Source: Quercus robur (taxonomy: Eukaryota; Streptophyta; Magnoliopsida; Fagales; Fagaceae). From it: a stretch of DNA of 64,000 bases. Below are positions 20,201-32,113 of the stretch, piece by piece. The notes below the pieces were generated by a model, which did no database searches, was not told the DNA's origin, and worked only from the letters and a program-made list of their open reading frames with translations. The translations under genes and the position numbers were made by a program. Position 1 is the stretch's first letter. Each line of letters starts with the position of its first letter. The DNA lies in NCBI RefSeq assembly GCF_932294415.1, contig NC_065535.1:10882282-10946281 (forward strand), in the 5' to 3' direction.

Positions 20201-21224
20201 TTTGAATCAAATAGATAGATACAAGATATCTATTTCAATATTTGTTGAGATCGATGAGACTAAAGACTTGCCTAACTTAATCCAAACTTCATGTCAGATG
20301 TACACATTATATTACCAGTGGGACAACCATATATAGTGGCAGTACGAATTTGTGGGTCATATGCTTTGAAGTTTGATCCACCATGGATGGCTAAGTCATA
20401 TCTAACAGTGATCCACATAGCTATTTTAAGTAAGATGCAGCTGTAAAAGCAAGGAAAATGAAGAAATTTTGGGAAGAATTTAAGTCGTATACAATACGTT
20501 CTTCTGTGTGTTTCCATTGAAATTTGGATTTCCATGTTCATGACAGCTTGTGAGATTGGATTATTGGGATTTGGGAGATTACTTTCTCACTATTTTCTTT
20601 TTAGGACAAGCCAACAAGATGGGGTAAAGAAATAATGTCATATGTATGCGATTGGAAAAGAAAAATGACATTGTTCTACTTTTACAATATGAGTGGTGCA
20701 TGCGCATGAGTGTATGTCAATTATAATTGTCTAGCCAAATTATTACAAAGTTTGACATTAATCAATTTATGTAAACTTGAAGTTTTCCCTAAATGACAAA
20801 CAAACAAACACAGAGAAACAACCTTCATTGGGCAATAAAGGAAGTTGATGGACAAGATTATTGTCACTATATATGGTCCTTATGCTAAACTCATTATTAG
20901 CCTTGGGTTTTAACTTTTAACCTTTTGATAGCTCTGGAAAAAACAACCTGGGCCATTTGTTTTGCAGTGGAAATTTCAAACTATGGGTGGTGGTATACGA
21001 ATTGTTTATTGTCAACATGTTCCTAACATGGCCATCCAAGCTCGAATTAACTTTAAATAAAATGTTATTGGGCATCTGAGCGTGCTCTATATGTTCATGC
21101 AAAATGGTAGGCCAGAGAGAATCTACATCATAGATTCATAATCTTGGTCCATTATTAAGGATATAACAATACGAGACCCATTTTGTCAGTTGCAATATCA
21201 TGATGGAGGATGATGACGACGGGT
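17263..21224. other. Intergenic, no gene recognised
   Basis: AT-rich spacer. It contains a palindromic TA tract at about 18107-18132 and three copies of a ggtaaggaatataattcag-like unit (about 19054-19170). The last two of those copies are separated by a run of more than 12 G residues. An open frame at 20272..20541 on the minus strand resembles nothing I know. Confidence 0.6.
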
Positions 21225-23640
21225 CATTAGGTCCCAATGTTAACACATCTTGGATTTTCGTGGTTCACATTATCCCAATGTTGCATCATGTATACACATA
21301 ATGCAAGTAATTTTACACCCCTCTTGGTTTTTTTAATTTTTATTTTTAATATAAGTAAAAATATTATAAATCAAGGCAAAATTAAGGAAGAGAGACCTAG
21401 AATCATCTATAGAGTCCGGCGAAATGACCCAATTAGGAAAAAAAAAAGATATTTATGGGTCCATCCCAATAATCGTGCCATACCTAACACACAATATTAT
21501 GGGGTAAATAATTATTGTTTTTGTTTACAAAACAAAAATCCCAACAAGATAGGGAAGAGAGAGAAGCTAAAATAGAAGACAAAAAATGGAAAATAAAATA
21601 TGCATGGAGCATTGACTAAAGGGTGTTGAAAGACTTCAATTACTAAGAGGGAGTCCCATTCAAAGACCACAAAAGAGAGGCGGTGGTGGACAACTACCAA
21701 ATTATGCTCAATTTGTTGTCAATTCCGATGTTAATGTTAATGACTTGACAATTTGCATAAGCTTACTGAAATGAACGAAGTTCACTTTCGGAGACAACTT
21801 CATAGCTATTTACAGCTAAACCAAGTTAAATGTGAAGTCATTAGATTCTTACGGGAAGAAATGGAGTACATTCACATATTACTTTACTTTTCAATATTCA
21901 CCTTTTTTTTCCCTTTCTTTCTTGATGATTTGTCTAAAATTTAATTGTCTCTTTTTATTGGGTTAATAATGGGGTTAAAATTTTTTTTTAAAAACTCAAA
22001 CTTATAAAGGTGTTACTGTATTGACTAGAATACGATAACCTTAGTTTATGTCCAAAGAGCACTACGTACTTTGTACATAATACATGAAGAATTTGACCAC
22101 CTGAGCTTCAACAAACTTCTTTTTGTAAGGGAAGGAAGAAAAATAATCTATTTTGTTTTACATTAACAATAATTTGAAAGACAATTCAGCATATCTCTTT
22201 CACGCTGGTCGCATGCTATATTAAAAAAGAGTTGAAATGGAATGCAAGCACTCACTTAATACTGATAGAGCATCTTTATCACAATTATTATCCTTTTTCT
22301 TTTGAGTGTGTGTGTGTGTGTGGTGCTAATCAATGATCACAATTATTGAAAATTATATTTGTAGGTGTTTCAAATCTACCATTAGCTAACAAAAATAGTT
22401 CTACACATTTATTAAAGGACCTACTAGAAAAATATTCATTGCAGAGCTTTTTTTTTTTTTTTTTTTTTTTTTTGATGGTTAGAAATACTTGGGTACTAAA
22501 TACCTGTTTCTCAACCAAAAAAATAAATAAATAAATAAATACCTCAATATATTACTCTCGCAGCTCAAACTCACAGTCCCCCCCCAAAAGAAAAAAAGAA
22601 AAATAGGAGAGATTTTGGGTGAGAATGGTGTTTTGTTGTGGTGATTTAGGAAGAAATAGAATGGTGGAGTTCAATTATTTTTTTTCCTAAGCCCCCTGAA
22701 AAATCTAGCCCCTCAATTCAAGAAGAAAATCGGGGATGAGAGGGACTTTGATGGAAATTACCCATTTTACTCCTTCATTAAACAACCGTTTTAAGTTTTT
22801 TTTTTTTTTTTAGGACAAAACTTAGGCATTGTTCTTTAAGTTTCCCTTTTAACATTTAGTCATATGGCTACTTAATTAAAAAAATATACTTCCATCTTAT
22901 AAGAAAAAATCTACATAACAGAAATTTTGGATTGAAACTTAAAAAACAACACTTAAATATTATACTTGAGTTTTGTCCATCAATTTATTCCAACTATACA
23001 ATTTTTTCCCCTTTATAAAATGTTTTTAAAGTCATGTAATAGAGTACGCCAGTAAATTTTTACAAATTTTATTTTTAATTAAACTAAATAGTTTTTTATC
23101 ATTTTATTTTTCTACTCTCAACTAAATACACACATGAGAAAATTAATAAAACTCAGTATATCCTCTCCTCTTCATTTTCTATCCCCAAAACAAATGAAGC
23201 CTGGGTCCACTCAGCATCCCCCTATACTGAAACCCCTCCCCGTACTAATGATCGTCCAACAGTCCAATCAATAGGCCTGAAATGAGAGTATTTCGGCTTA
23301 TGTTTTCCACTAACCCACGTCGAAGAATTAACAAAAAAAAAAATACAAGATCTTCGCCAAAGAGTAGGTGATAACCAGTTTAGCCAGGACATTGCTCAGT
23401 TCCTATCTCATATTCCATTTTGTTGGGTTGGGCTTGTGCATTTCTAGTCTGGAAACATATTGTCATTGTTGTATGGGCTTTAGTTTAATTTAGCCCAAGA
23501 ATTGACTGGATCATACTTGAGAAATTAGACATGCCAGCAGCTTGGGCTAGACTACTAGGCCCATGATAATAAACTGTAAACTTGGGCCTTCGCCTGCCTA
23601 GAAGTGGTAGGATAATCAGGATTTCGACAAGCTGGCACCA
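21225..23640. repeat. Tandem segmental duplication, unit A (about 2.4 kb)
   Basis: It starts with a ggtcccaatgttaacacatc block that recurs at about 23650 as ggtcccatgttaacacatc. Colinear similarity then continues for most of the unit: the cccaacaagatagg block at 21541 and 23953, atgaaNgaagttcacttt at 21769 and 24184, gaatttgaccacctgagc at 22089 and 25129, and ttcattgcagagctt at 22435 and 25547. No protein is recognised. Unit A lacks three insertions found in unit B. Confidence 0.8.
22448..22473. repeat. Poly-T run (26 nt) in unit A
   Basis: It follows the ttcattgcagagc block directly. In unit B the same site carries a long poly-A run instead. Confidence 0.95.
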
Positions 23641-24538
23641 TAAGGTGATTAGGTCCCATGTTAACACATCTTGGATTCGTGGTTCACATTATCCCAAGGT
23701 TGCATCCTGTATACACGTAATGCAAGTAATTTTACACCCCTCTAGGATTTTTTATTTTTATTTTTAATATAAGTAAAAATATTATAAATAAAGACAAAAT
23801 TAAGGGAGAGATAGAACTATCTATAGAGTCAGGTGAAATGACCCAATCAGGGAGAAAATAGATATTTATGGGTCCATCTCAATTATCGTGTCGTGCCTAA
23901 CACACGATATTATGGGATAAACAATTATTGTTCTGGTTTACAAAACAAAAATCCCAACAAGATAGGAAAGAGAGAGAAGCTAAAATAGATGACAAAAAAT
24001 GGAAAATAAAATATGCATGGAGCATTGACTAGAGGGTGTTGAAACACTTCAATCAATGAGAGGGAGTCCCATTCAACGACTACAAAAGAGAGGCGGTGGT
24101 GGACAACCACAACTACCAAATTATGCTCAAATTATTGTCAATTCCGATGTTAATGACTTGACAATTTACATAAGCTTATTGAAATGAATGAAGTTCACTT
24201 TCTAAGGCAACTTCATAGTTATTTAATATTTATAGCTAACAAAGTCAAAAGTAAAGTCATCAGATTCTTACGGAAAAAAATGCAACGCATTCATTGGATA
24301 ACAATTTTTGTTAAACATAATTTAACAATCTTTGTCAATCATAATATAACTTTTGTTAAATTTTCACATATTACTATACTTTTCAGTATTCACCTATTTT
24401 TTTCCCCATTTCTTTCTGGATGATTTGTTTACAATTTAATTGTTGCTTTTTATTGGGTTAAAAATGGGGTAAAAAAAAAATTAAATCAAATTTATAAAGG
24501 TATTACATTGCTTGGTTATTAAATAGAGTAGGATAAAC

Positions 24539-24656
24539 TTTTTTTTAGAGAGATAATTACAACATACTGCTAATCTCACAGTTCGAAACCTTTCCCCCTA
24601 TGCCTTCAAGTACTTTGTATATGAAGAGTTGTCAATTCAACTACAAGACCCTTGAC
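24539..24656 (-). mobile_element. tRNA-derived SINE in unit B
   Basis: On the minus strand it has an A-box-like tcttgtagttgaattgac, a B-box-like ggtttcgaactgtg and an A-rich tail. It is flanked by direct repeats agagtaggataaMc (about 24525-24538 and 24657-24670). Unit A has a single uninterrupted copy of this site, which confirms the insertion. Confidence 0.75.
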
Positions 24657-24673
24657 AGAGTAGGATAACCTTA

Positions 24674-25070
24674 TAGCTTGTTTGAATGAAAGGAGAGTAA
24701 AAGAGAGTAGAGTAGAGAAAGGAAGAGTAAGTTAAATTACCTTATTTGGATGTTTTTTAAGGGAAGAAAGGGAAGGATTTGGAGGGGTTTGAAAGGATTC
24801 TAACTACTTCTAACCTCGCATTATTAGTTCCCCAAAATTGGAGAGATTTGGAGAGAGAGTAGAGTATAGAAATGCTTGACCAAATGAATTATCAAATTTA
24901 CCCTTACTATATTAACAAAATTACAAACTATAAAAAAGCTAATTATTTCCACATTTACTTAATTTTAAAAACATCCAAACAATGTGGAGGATAATCATTC
25001 TCCTCTACTCTCCTCTCCACTACTCTCTTCCCCTCTACTTTCCTCTCCATCCAAATTTCCAAACATAGCA
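24674..25070. mobile_element. TIR MITE with TTA target-site duplication in unit B
   Basis: The ends are imperfect inverted repeats (tagcttgtttgaatg... and ...ccaaacatagca), with purine-rich and pyrimidine-rich subterminal arms. TTA flanks both sides (24671-24673 and 25071-25073). Unit A has the empty site, ataaccttagtttatgtcc. A TTA duplication suggests PIF/Harbinger, but the terminal bases are not the usual GGG, so the superfamily is uncertain. Confidence 0.7.
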
Positions 25071-25559
25071 TTAGTTTATTATGTCCAAAGAGTTCTATGT
25101 TCCTTTTACATAACAGTAATAAATGAAGAATTTGACCACCTGAGCTTCAACAAACTGTTTTTTTGTAATAAGGGAAGGAAAAGGAATCTATTTTGTTTTT
25201 TACATGACAATAATTTGAATGAAAAACAATTCAGCATATCTCTTTCACGTTGGTTGCATGTTATTTAAAAAGAAAAAGAAAAAGAAGAAGAGTTTATATG
25301 GAATGCAAGCACTCACTTGGATACTGATAGAGCATCTTTATCAAAATTATTCTCCTTTTTGTGTGTGGTGCACTGGTGCTAATCAATGATCTCAATTATT
25401 CGATTTTTTTTTTTTGAGAAACAAATTATATTTGTTGGTATTTCAATAAAAGCCATTTTATCTCTGTTCTTTCATTCATGATAATTAAGCTTCCATCGGC
25501 TAACAAAAATAGTTCTACACGTTTATTCAAGGACCGACTAAAAAATATTCATTGCAGAG

Positions 25560-25562
<3 letters not shown>

Positions 25563-25618
<56 letters not shown>
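25563..25618. repeat. Poly-A run (56 nt) in unit B
   Basis: An uninterrupted A run at the position where unit A has poly-T. Its length may be affected by assembly or sequencing error. Confidence 0.9.
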
Positions 25619-25620
<2 letters not shown>

Positions 25621-26395
25621 AATGGTTAAAAATTATATACTAAATAAGTAAATATATTGCCCTTGCAGCTCAAACCACACCCTGCCCCACTTCCCCCAAG
25701 CACTTAGTGCCCAGAGAGGTACTGATTTGCCCAAATGGTATGGTGGTATATTAATTGTAGAACCTGTTAACATAAAATGGGAGAAATGATTTTTTTTTAG
25801 GGTAGTGGGAGATCGAGTCTTGAAATGAACTTATTTTTTTAAATCAAATTAAAATAATTTAATACACTCAGTATGAGACAAACAAATCTCATCCCTACTA
25901 TGTTCCCTTTTTGAGGCGATGAAATCCCATGTAGGGTAGAACGGGATAAGGTGAGTTGAGTGGGATGACAATCACATCTAAGAGTAGGATTTAGTTAAGG
26001 ATTACAAGTGTGAATCAAGAACGACTTCACAATTTTAAGTTTTTTTTTTGGGTGGGGAGGGAGGTGGAAGGGGGTGGGGAGATTTTGGATGACAAAAGTA
26101 TTTGGTTCTTTCCTCCTTCATTACACCAATGCTTGGGTTTTTTTTTTTTTTTTTTTCAACAATACTTTTCCCCTGTTCTAAAATGTTTAAAAAAAAAAAA
26201 AATTATGTAATAAAGGCATGAGAGTAAAACTCTATCTTTCTATTCTCTCATTATTTTCTCTACCAAATAAAAGAGTTTTCTATTCCTCTAATTTTTTACC
26301 CCTAACCAAACGCACACGAGAAAACTAAAAATCACTTCTATCATTCCACTTTATCATCCCTTCCCCATTTTCTATCTTCCAACGAAACGAAGCCT

Positions 26396-27057
26396 AAGGA
26401 TCCATTTGGTTGGGTGAATTTTAGGGAGGATGAAAAACAGATGAGAGAAAATGGGAGAGAAATAAATTTTGTGGGTGTTTGTTGGAATGAAGAGAGAGTG
26501 GAAAATTGGAGGGCCCAAATGTTTTTTCTCCAAGCCCATCAAAATAGGAAGAAAACTAGAGCGAAAAACCAAGAGAAAGAAACTTACCAAAAAACTCATG
26601 TGCACATGGCTTTGTTAGACTTTCTTTTAAGGCCTCTCTCTCTCCTTTTGATTTTTGCCTTTTTCTTATACCATCTGTTTCATTGTTTTATTTTATTTTT
26701 TTAGTTTTCTTCTTTAGTTTTATTTTTTTTTTTCATTTTTTTTTCATCTATTTTGGTCCATTTGGATCCTTTGGCTTGTGCTCTTTAAAAACGTTTGAAG
26801 TGTCCATACATAATTTTTTTAATTAAAAAAAAATTTTCACTTTTTTTTTTTTTAACAGACATAACTATAAATGTATACTAACTTTATTTTTCATCATCTC
26901 ATTTTTCTTCTTAACCAAACAAATAAGTTTTCCATCTCTTCACTTTTCCATCCTTCCAACCAAATATGTGTGAGAGAAAATTAAAATTTTTCTATCATTT
27001 TTTTTCTCATTTTCAATCCTTCCACTTTTCTAACTCTCCAACCAACCAAACCCTAAT
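26396..27057. mobile_element. TIR element, about 660 bp, in unit B
   Basis: The left end (ggatccatttggttggg) and right end (ccaaccaaccaaacccta) are reverse-complementary, with purine-rich and pyrimidine-rich subterminal stretches. The corresponding site in unit A is continuous (gaagcctgggtccactc). Non-autonomous, since no transposase frame is visible. Confidence 0.6.
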
Positions 27058-27489
27058 AACACTCATCATATCCCCAGCAGTGAAACCCTTCATCATACTA
27101 ATGTTTGTCGTAGTAGTCCAATCAACAGGCCTTAAACGAGAGTTGGTCGGTGATAATTAACCAACCAACCCTTCATCGTACTTGAGAAAATTAGAACTGC
27201 TATCAGTTTGGGCTAGACTAGGTCCATGATAATGAACTGGTCCGCTCAGTGATGTCATTTTAAACTTGGGCCTTAGTCTGCCTATCAGTGGTGACGGGAC
27301 AATCAGGAAAATGATTATGTTAAGCTGTTAACAACTTCAACCCAATGGGTTTCTAATTTGCAAAACAAAGACTTGAGCTTGCCCGTTTACTTCTAATGGG
27401 TTTTGGTTGCCAACTAGGCCTAATTGGCCCAATCTAAACTAAATTCTTTACCCATTTTTTACCTCCATTTGTTCAGACCCACACATACA

Positions 27490-27490
27490 C

Positions 27491-27524
<34 letters not shown>

Positions 27525-27535
27525 AAAAAAAAAAA
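27490..27535. repeat. (AAC)n microsatellite with A-tail
   Basis: About eleven caa units run into a poly-A stretch. The surrounding 27310-27940 has no recognisable gene. Confidence 0.9.
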
Positions 27536-27940
27536 CCTTCCTTTCGAGGTAGACATCAAATATCTAATGGAATCAACTAAAAAATTTATTTAATAGAAAA
27601 TGCTAATGTTATTACAAATTTTACTATAAAAATAAACAAAAAAATTATGCAATTAACCCTAAATAGTATTGATAAAAACTTATTTCTTTGTTAGGATATT
27701 TATAATTTCTTTTGAGGATATTATAATTTAAACCTATAGCTTAGGGAAATAACAAATTAAACCTTTTTTTTTTTTGGTAAACAAAAAATTAAACCTTTTA
27801 GTTTAAAAAATAACTAATGAAATCCCGAGGTTTCAAAAACAACAAATTAAACGCTGTAATTTCAAAGAAAACAAAATAATTCATAATAGTGTATGTTAAA
27901 GAATTACTGAATTTAATTATATATATATATATATATATAT

Positions 27941-28696
27941 TGTGGGGTCCAATAATTTATGGGTCCGGCCCACGCGCTTATGGGAAGCCCACCGGTCTTA
28001 AACTGAAGAAGGTCGGGGCCCAAGCTCGAAACTAGGAAACATAAAAATAGCCCGAAGACATAGCCGAGGACGGTTTCGTCCTCGGCAGGCCCAAAACCTC
28101 AGGGATAGGAATGGAACATGAGTAAGCTAGAAAGATCAGAAAATATCCTGGGGAAGTTGTCTTTAATACCCTTCCCTGACATGACATTGCCCATAACAGA
28201 GCCGGGGTCTTAGGCTTTATGGATCATCTACAGTAATTTTGGGATTAGACTGATGGGACAGACATCTACCCTGGAAAGATCGACCCTACACGTGGGCGGA
28301 GGACAACGAACGTAGGCTAGTATAAAAGAGAATGTTATGTGACTAAAAAAGGGGGCTCCTACCTAGCTTCTAAAAAAAGACTGGATGAAAGAGAATGCCT
28401 GGAGAACGTACACTGGACACCACCTAAAAACCCGCCGACGGGTAACCGGGGACAGCACCACCGCTCCTCGGACATGATCCGAGGAGCCAAATCCTCCTAG
28501 ATACAAGATTGAAGGGCCTGAATATCCAGCCCAAAGCTTTATCTCATGTTGGTTCACCTAGAGTCCGGCCCGAAATGTCCCCCTGCGATCCAGCGCTGGC
28601 CTTTTAGTCCCACTCTCTACAAATATTATTGTGAGGGACTTTCCGCGTGCGCGCCCAACATCGTTGTTGGGCCGTTAAAGATTTTGTGTCCCTACA
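27941..28696. mobile_element. Solo LTR inside a (TA)n microsatellite
   Basis: A 756 bp block, less AT-rich than its surroundings, begins tgtgggg and ends ccctaca (TG...CA with short inverted ends). It is flanked on both sides by (TA)n, so a 5-base tatat duplication is compatible but not provable. It contains a hairpin of the form ctcctcgga...tccgaggag at about 28466-28488 and gaggacg...cgtcctc at about 28068-28084. No internal retrotransposon genes are present. Confidence 0.65.
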
Positions 28697-28837
28697 TATA
28701 TATATATATATATATATAATCTACCAATTTAAGGTTGAAAAATACAATTTATCCTTTTAAAAAAAAAAAAAAAATGAGAGTAAATAAAGGCAGTATATTT
28801 GAGAAGAAATACACAATTATATTTATATTATAAAATT

Positions 28838-29233
28838 GGTAAATTGCAAATTACACCCCTAAAGTTTGGAGGTAATTGGATTTTACACCTTAAAGTTTTA
28901 GAATTTGGATTTTACCCCCTGAAGTTTGGGGTGTTTAGATTTTACACTATGATGTTTCAGAACTTGAATTTTACCCCTTAAAGTTTAGGGTTGTTTGGAT
29001 TTTACACCCTCTAATTCTGAGAATTAGGGGGGTGTAAAATCCAAACACCGCAAAATTTTAGGGAGTAAAATCCAAACACTTCTAAAATATAGGAGGTAAA
29101 ATCTAAATTCTGAAACGTCAGGATGTAAAATCCAAACATCACCAAACTTTAGAGGCTAAAATCCAAATTCTGAAACTTTAGAGTGTAAAATCCAATCACC
29201 CCAAACTTTAGGGGTGTGATTTGCAATTTACCC
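28838..29233. mobile_element. Foldback element with internal subrepeats
   Basis: The ends ggtaaattgcaaattacacc and ggtgtgatttgcaatttacc are reverse-complementary. Each arm is built from degenerate copies, about 35-40 bp long, of a unit like aaagttt(g)ggattttaca; the right arm has the same units inverted. The whole is one long imperfect hairpin. Confidence 0.75.
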
Positions 29234-31392
29234 TTATATATATATATATATATATAATAAATTAAAATAAAATAAAATAAAACTTAAAAGAAAGAAAAAT
29301 ATATTTATATAAAAATTAAGAGAGACACAAAGTAATAGTATTAATGACGCGCTTATAAAAAAAATACATCAATGATCTGAATGAATTTAAGTGATATAAA
29401 AAATTTCACTAACATTAATGACATGCTTATCAAAAGATACATCAATGATGTGAATGAATTTAAGTGATATAAATTTTTTTACTAACATCTTTCATAATCA
29501 TTTAGGTAACATGATGTAATTGATGCACAAATGAAAATCATATGTTATAATAAGATCATGATAAGGTGATGTTCCATCAGTTATAACTTGAAATCTATAA
29601 ACTGTAAAGAGATTGTTCTTTTAACTAATTATCTTTTGCAAATATACCTAAATATACCTTGCAAGTTCCAACAACTTCTCTTATCTATTTTAATATATGT
29701 AAATATTAAGATTTCATTCTTTTTTTTCTCATCTTCTCCACCCAAACCCAAACCCAAGAGAGGGAGAGATAGCAATCAAAATTCAAGAATAGCATACACG
29801 GGTTACATTAGTCTTCACTAAGGCCATTCTATCAACATCCTCTCATAGCATTAGCCATACATCACCTTCATCCTTGTCTCTTCCTCCACCAATGTTCATG
29901 ATTATGACCAACTCACCAAGGTCGTGAATTCCAATATCAAACATGTTGGAAAATAAGGGTAAATAAACAAGTTTTGATTCAACAATACAAACCCTAAAAA
30001 AATTAACAATGCTAAAAAGTAAATAGATAAAGTTAGAAAGATCTCACAAACTATAGAATCACGCAAAATGTGTTGTTCTTAAAGGTTGATTTGTGCCACC
30101 CGGAGTAGAACTCGGTGTGAATGGCTCTCTTGGTCGAACAACCCCCCAAGATTAGAATATAGTGATTTCTTAAAGTTGATCACATATTCAAGTAAAAAGA
30201 ACTAGGAACGACCTTACTTGCCTTTCCTTTCCTTACAAAAAAAAAAAAAAAAATCGAAGCTAAAATTTTTGTGCAACAAACCAGAGCAAATAGAGAGAAG
30301 ATACGGTTGGAGAAGATGAAAAAATATGACTATTGAATAGTGTGAGTTGTAGGGTTTTATAAGCTAACTAAGCAAAGGACATGGGCTGCTCCAACGGTTA
30401 CTATGCATGCCCAATGAGTAGCATTTAATGAGGCTTAATAGAGATAGAGACAAGCCTAAATCCGACCAAAGCTCAACTTTAACCCTTAGCCCATTATCTT
30501 TCAAGCTATCACTTAAGATGTTCTATGGTTTATAAACATAAATGAAAACTCATTTCTAATCAATGTGGGACACAACCACAGTTTAAGTGTTTGAAACACA
30601 CATACTCCAACAAAACATAACCCAACAATCTCTAAATATGTGATTCCTCAAGTACAAGTTGTCCTACCTTATCTTTTGGCTTTTCAGCAATACAAAAGAT
30701 GATATTCGCAATCATGGTTGATATGCCACTTACAAAGAGCATGGCAAGGAATCTAAGTATTTGTTTGGCTCTAAACAAAGAAGATATAGTCTAGTTTGGA
30801 ATGGGCGGTTTTGGGAAAATATAGGTAAGTAATAACTTCCATGTATATGACCCTACTTGCTTGAAGGTTGTCACATTTGGAAACGATGGACAACTATCTA
30901 GAGGAATAAAGGCGGAATCGGACCGGACGATACCAAAGAAGAGATAGATCTCGACTAGCCTAATAAGGAAGAGGATAAAGTGATTGAGAAAGGAGATTTT
31001 TGGCAATGAGAACTATTGAAAATTGTTGAGGTTAACATGAAATTAAAATCGGCATCTCTAGTGATTGGAGGTTATAGGTTATTGGTTGATCTGTGGAATG
31101 GAGGTTATAGATTATTGGTTGATTCGTGCAGTTGGAAAATTTTATTTCTTGAATTTAAACAAGTGATTGTGTGTAGCATATCTATTCTTTGTTTAGTAAA
31201 ATGGTGATGTAGCATATTACTATTGTTTGATGTTGTAAAATGAATTTGCTACTTATTAAATCTATCATTTTTTATCTATTGAGAAAAATAAAAACAAAAT
31301 GTTTTCGAGAAAGTTTAAAAAAAAGGGACAAAATTAAAAAAAAAAATACTTCAGTTAAATTTACAAAACCTAGAGAAAATAAAAGACAACTA
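29234..31392. other. Intergenic with short duplications
   Basis: It holds a tandem duplication of about 75 bp (29339..29413 and 29414..29487, unit beginning attaatgacRYgctta) and a duplication of about 33 bp around ggaggttatagRttattgg (31066 and 31099). No gene is recognised. Confidence 0.65.
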
Positions 31393-31810
31393 AAAGAGCA
31401 TTAGTATTGGGGAGGCAAATAGGTAAAATGTTAAATTTAGCAATTAAATATAACAAAAGTGTGCTACATTAGTGGAGCAAAAGCCATATTTTTTGGTTAT
31501 TGAGCTACAGTGTCCAAAAATGGTTATGCACGGTAGCTAAAATGGTAAAAATAAAACAATATTTTACTAAAAAATATATTATATTATTTTATTGTATTGG
31601 TGGTGGTGGTTGTTGTTTATTGTAATAAATAATAAATATATATTATTTTATTGTGTTGTTTATATTATTTTATTGTATTGAATGTTATAATAAAACTACA
31701 TGTTGGGTGTTTTGTAAAGTGAAGTGTTAAAATAGATAAAATAATTTTTTTATGGTGTCAAATTGCTAAATTTTTGATAAATTTTTGGCACCACTAATAT
31801 TGATTCTTTA
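31393..31810. mobile_element. TIR MITE upstream of the uL15 gene
   Basis: The ends aaagagcattagtattgg and ccactaatattgattcttt are reverse-complementary over about 18 bases. The interior is AT-rich with attattttattgt repeats. It lies about 300 bases before the uL15 start codon, within the likely promoter region. Confidence 0.6.
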
Positions 31811-32113
31811 ATAGAAATAAACTAATAAAAGTAATTGACAAAAACAAAGTGATTGATTTTCTAGCCGTCCGATATAGATCAACCACAGACACTACAACCC
31901 AAGAGCAAAAAGCAGTAGCGTATTGGATCCCAATTCCCAACCCATCTCCAAACTCGTAATTCCTTAAACCTCAGTGAGCTCATTTGGCCATGGCAGCAAA
32001 GCAATCAACTCCCCAAGACCAAAACCAAGTAGACCCATCTCCCAAAATGAGCAGCACAATCCAAAACCCCTGAAACCCACATCCACTTCTTCTTCAATCT
32101 TCAGAAAAAAGAA

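Larger units (their letters stand above)
23645..27310. repeat. Tandem segmental duplication, unit B (about 3.7 kb, enlarged by insertions)
   Basis: Diverged second copy of unit A. It is longer because it carries a SINE (24539..24656), a TIR element (24674..25070) and a further TIR element (about 26396..27057), plus a stretch at about 25690-26040 without a clear counterpart. The 3' block (gggcctt...tctgcctatcagtgg, about 27266-27290) matches the end of unit A at about 23584-23608. Confidence 0.75.

Noticed and set aside
20272..20541. Minus-strand open frame with a mixed-composition C-terminal half
   Set aside because: No recognised family, no flanking exon signals, and the spacer around it shows only decayed repeats.
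21753..24423. Pair of similar short open frames beginning MNEVHFxRQLHSYL in the two duplicates
   Set aside because: The frames diverge and stop soon after. Similarity is explained by the DNA duplication, not by protein conservation.
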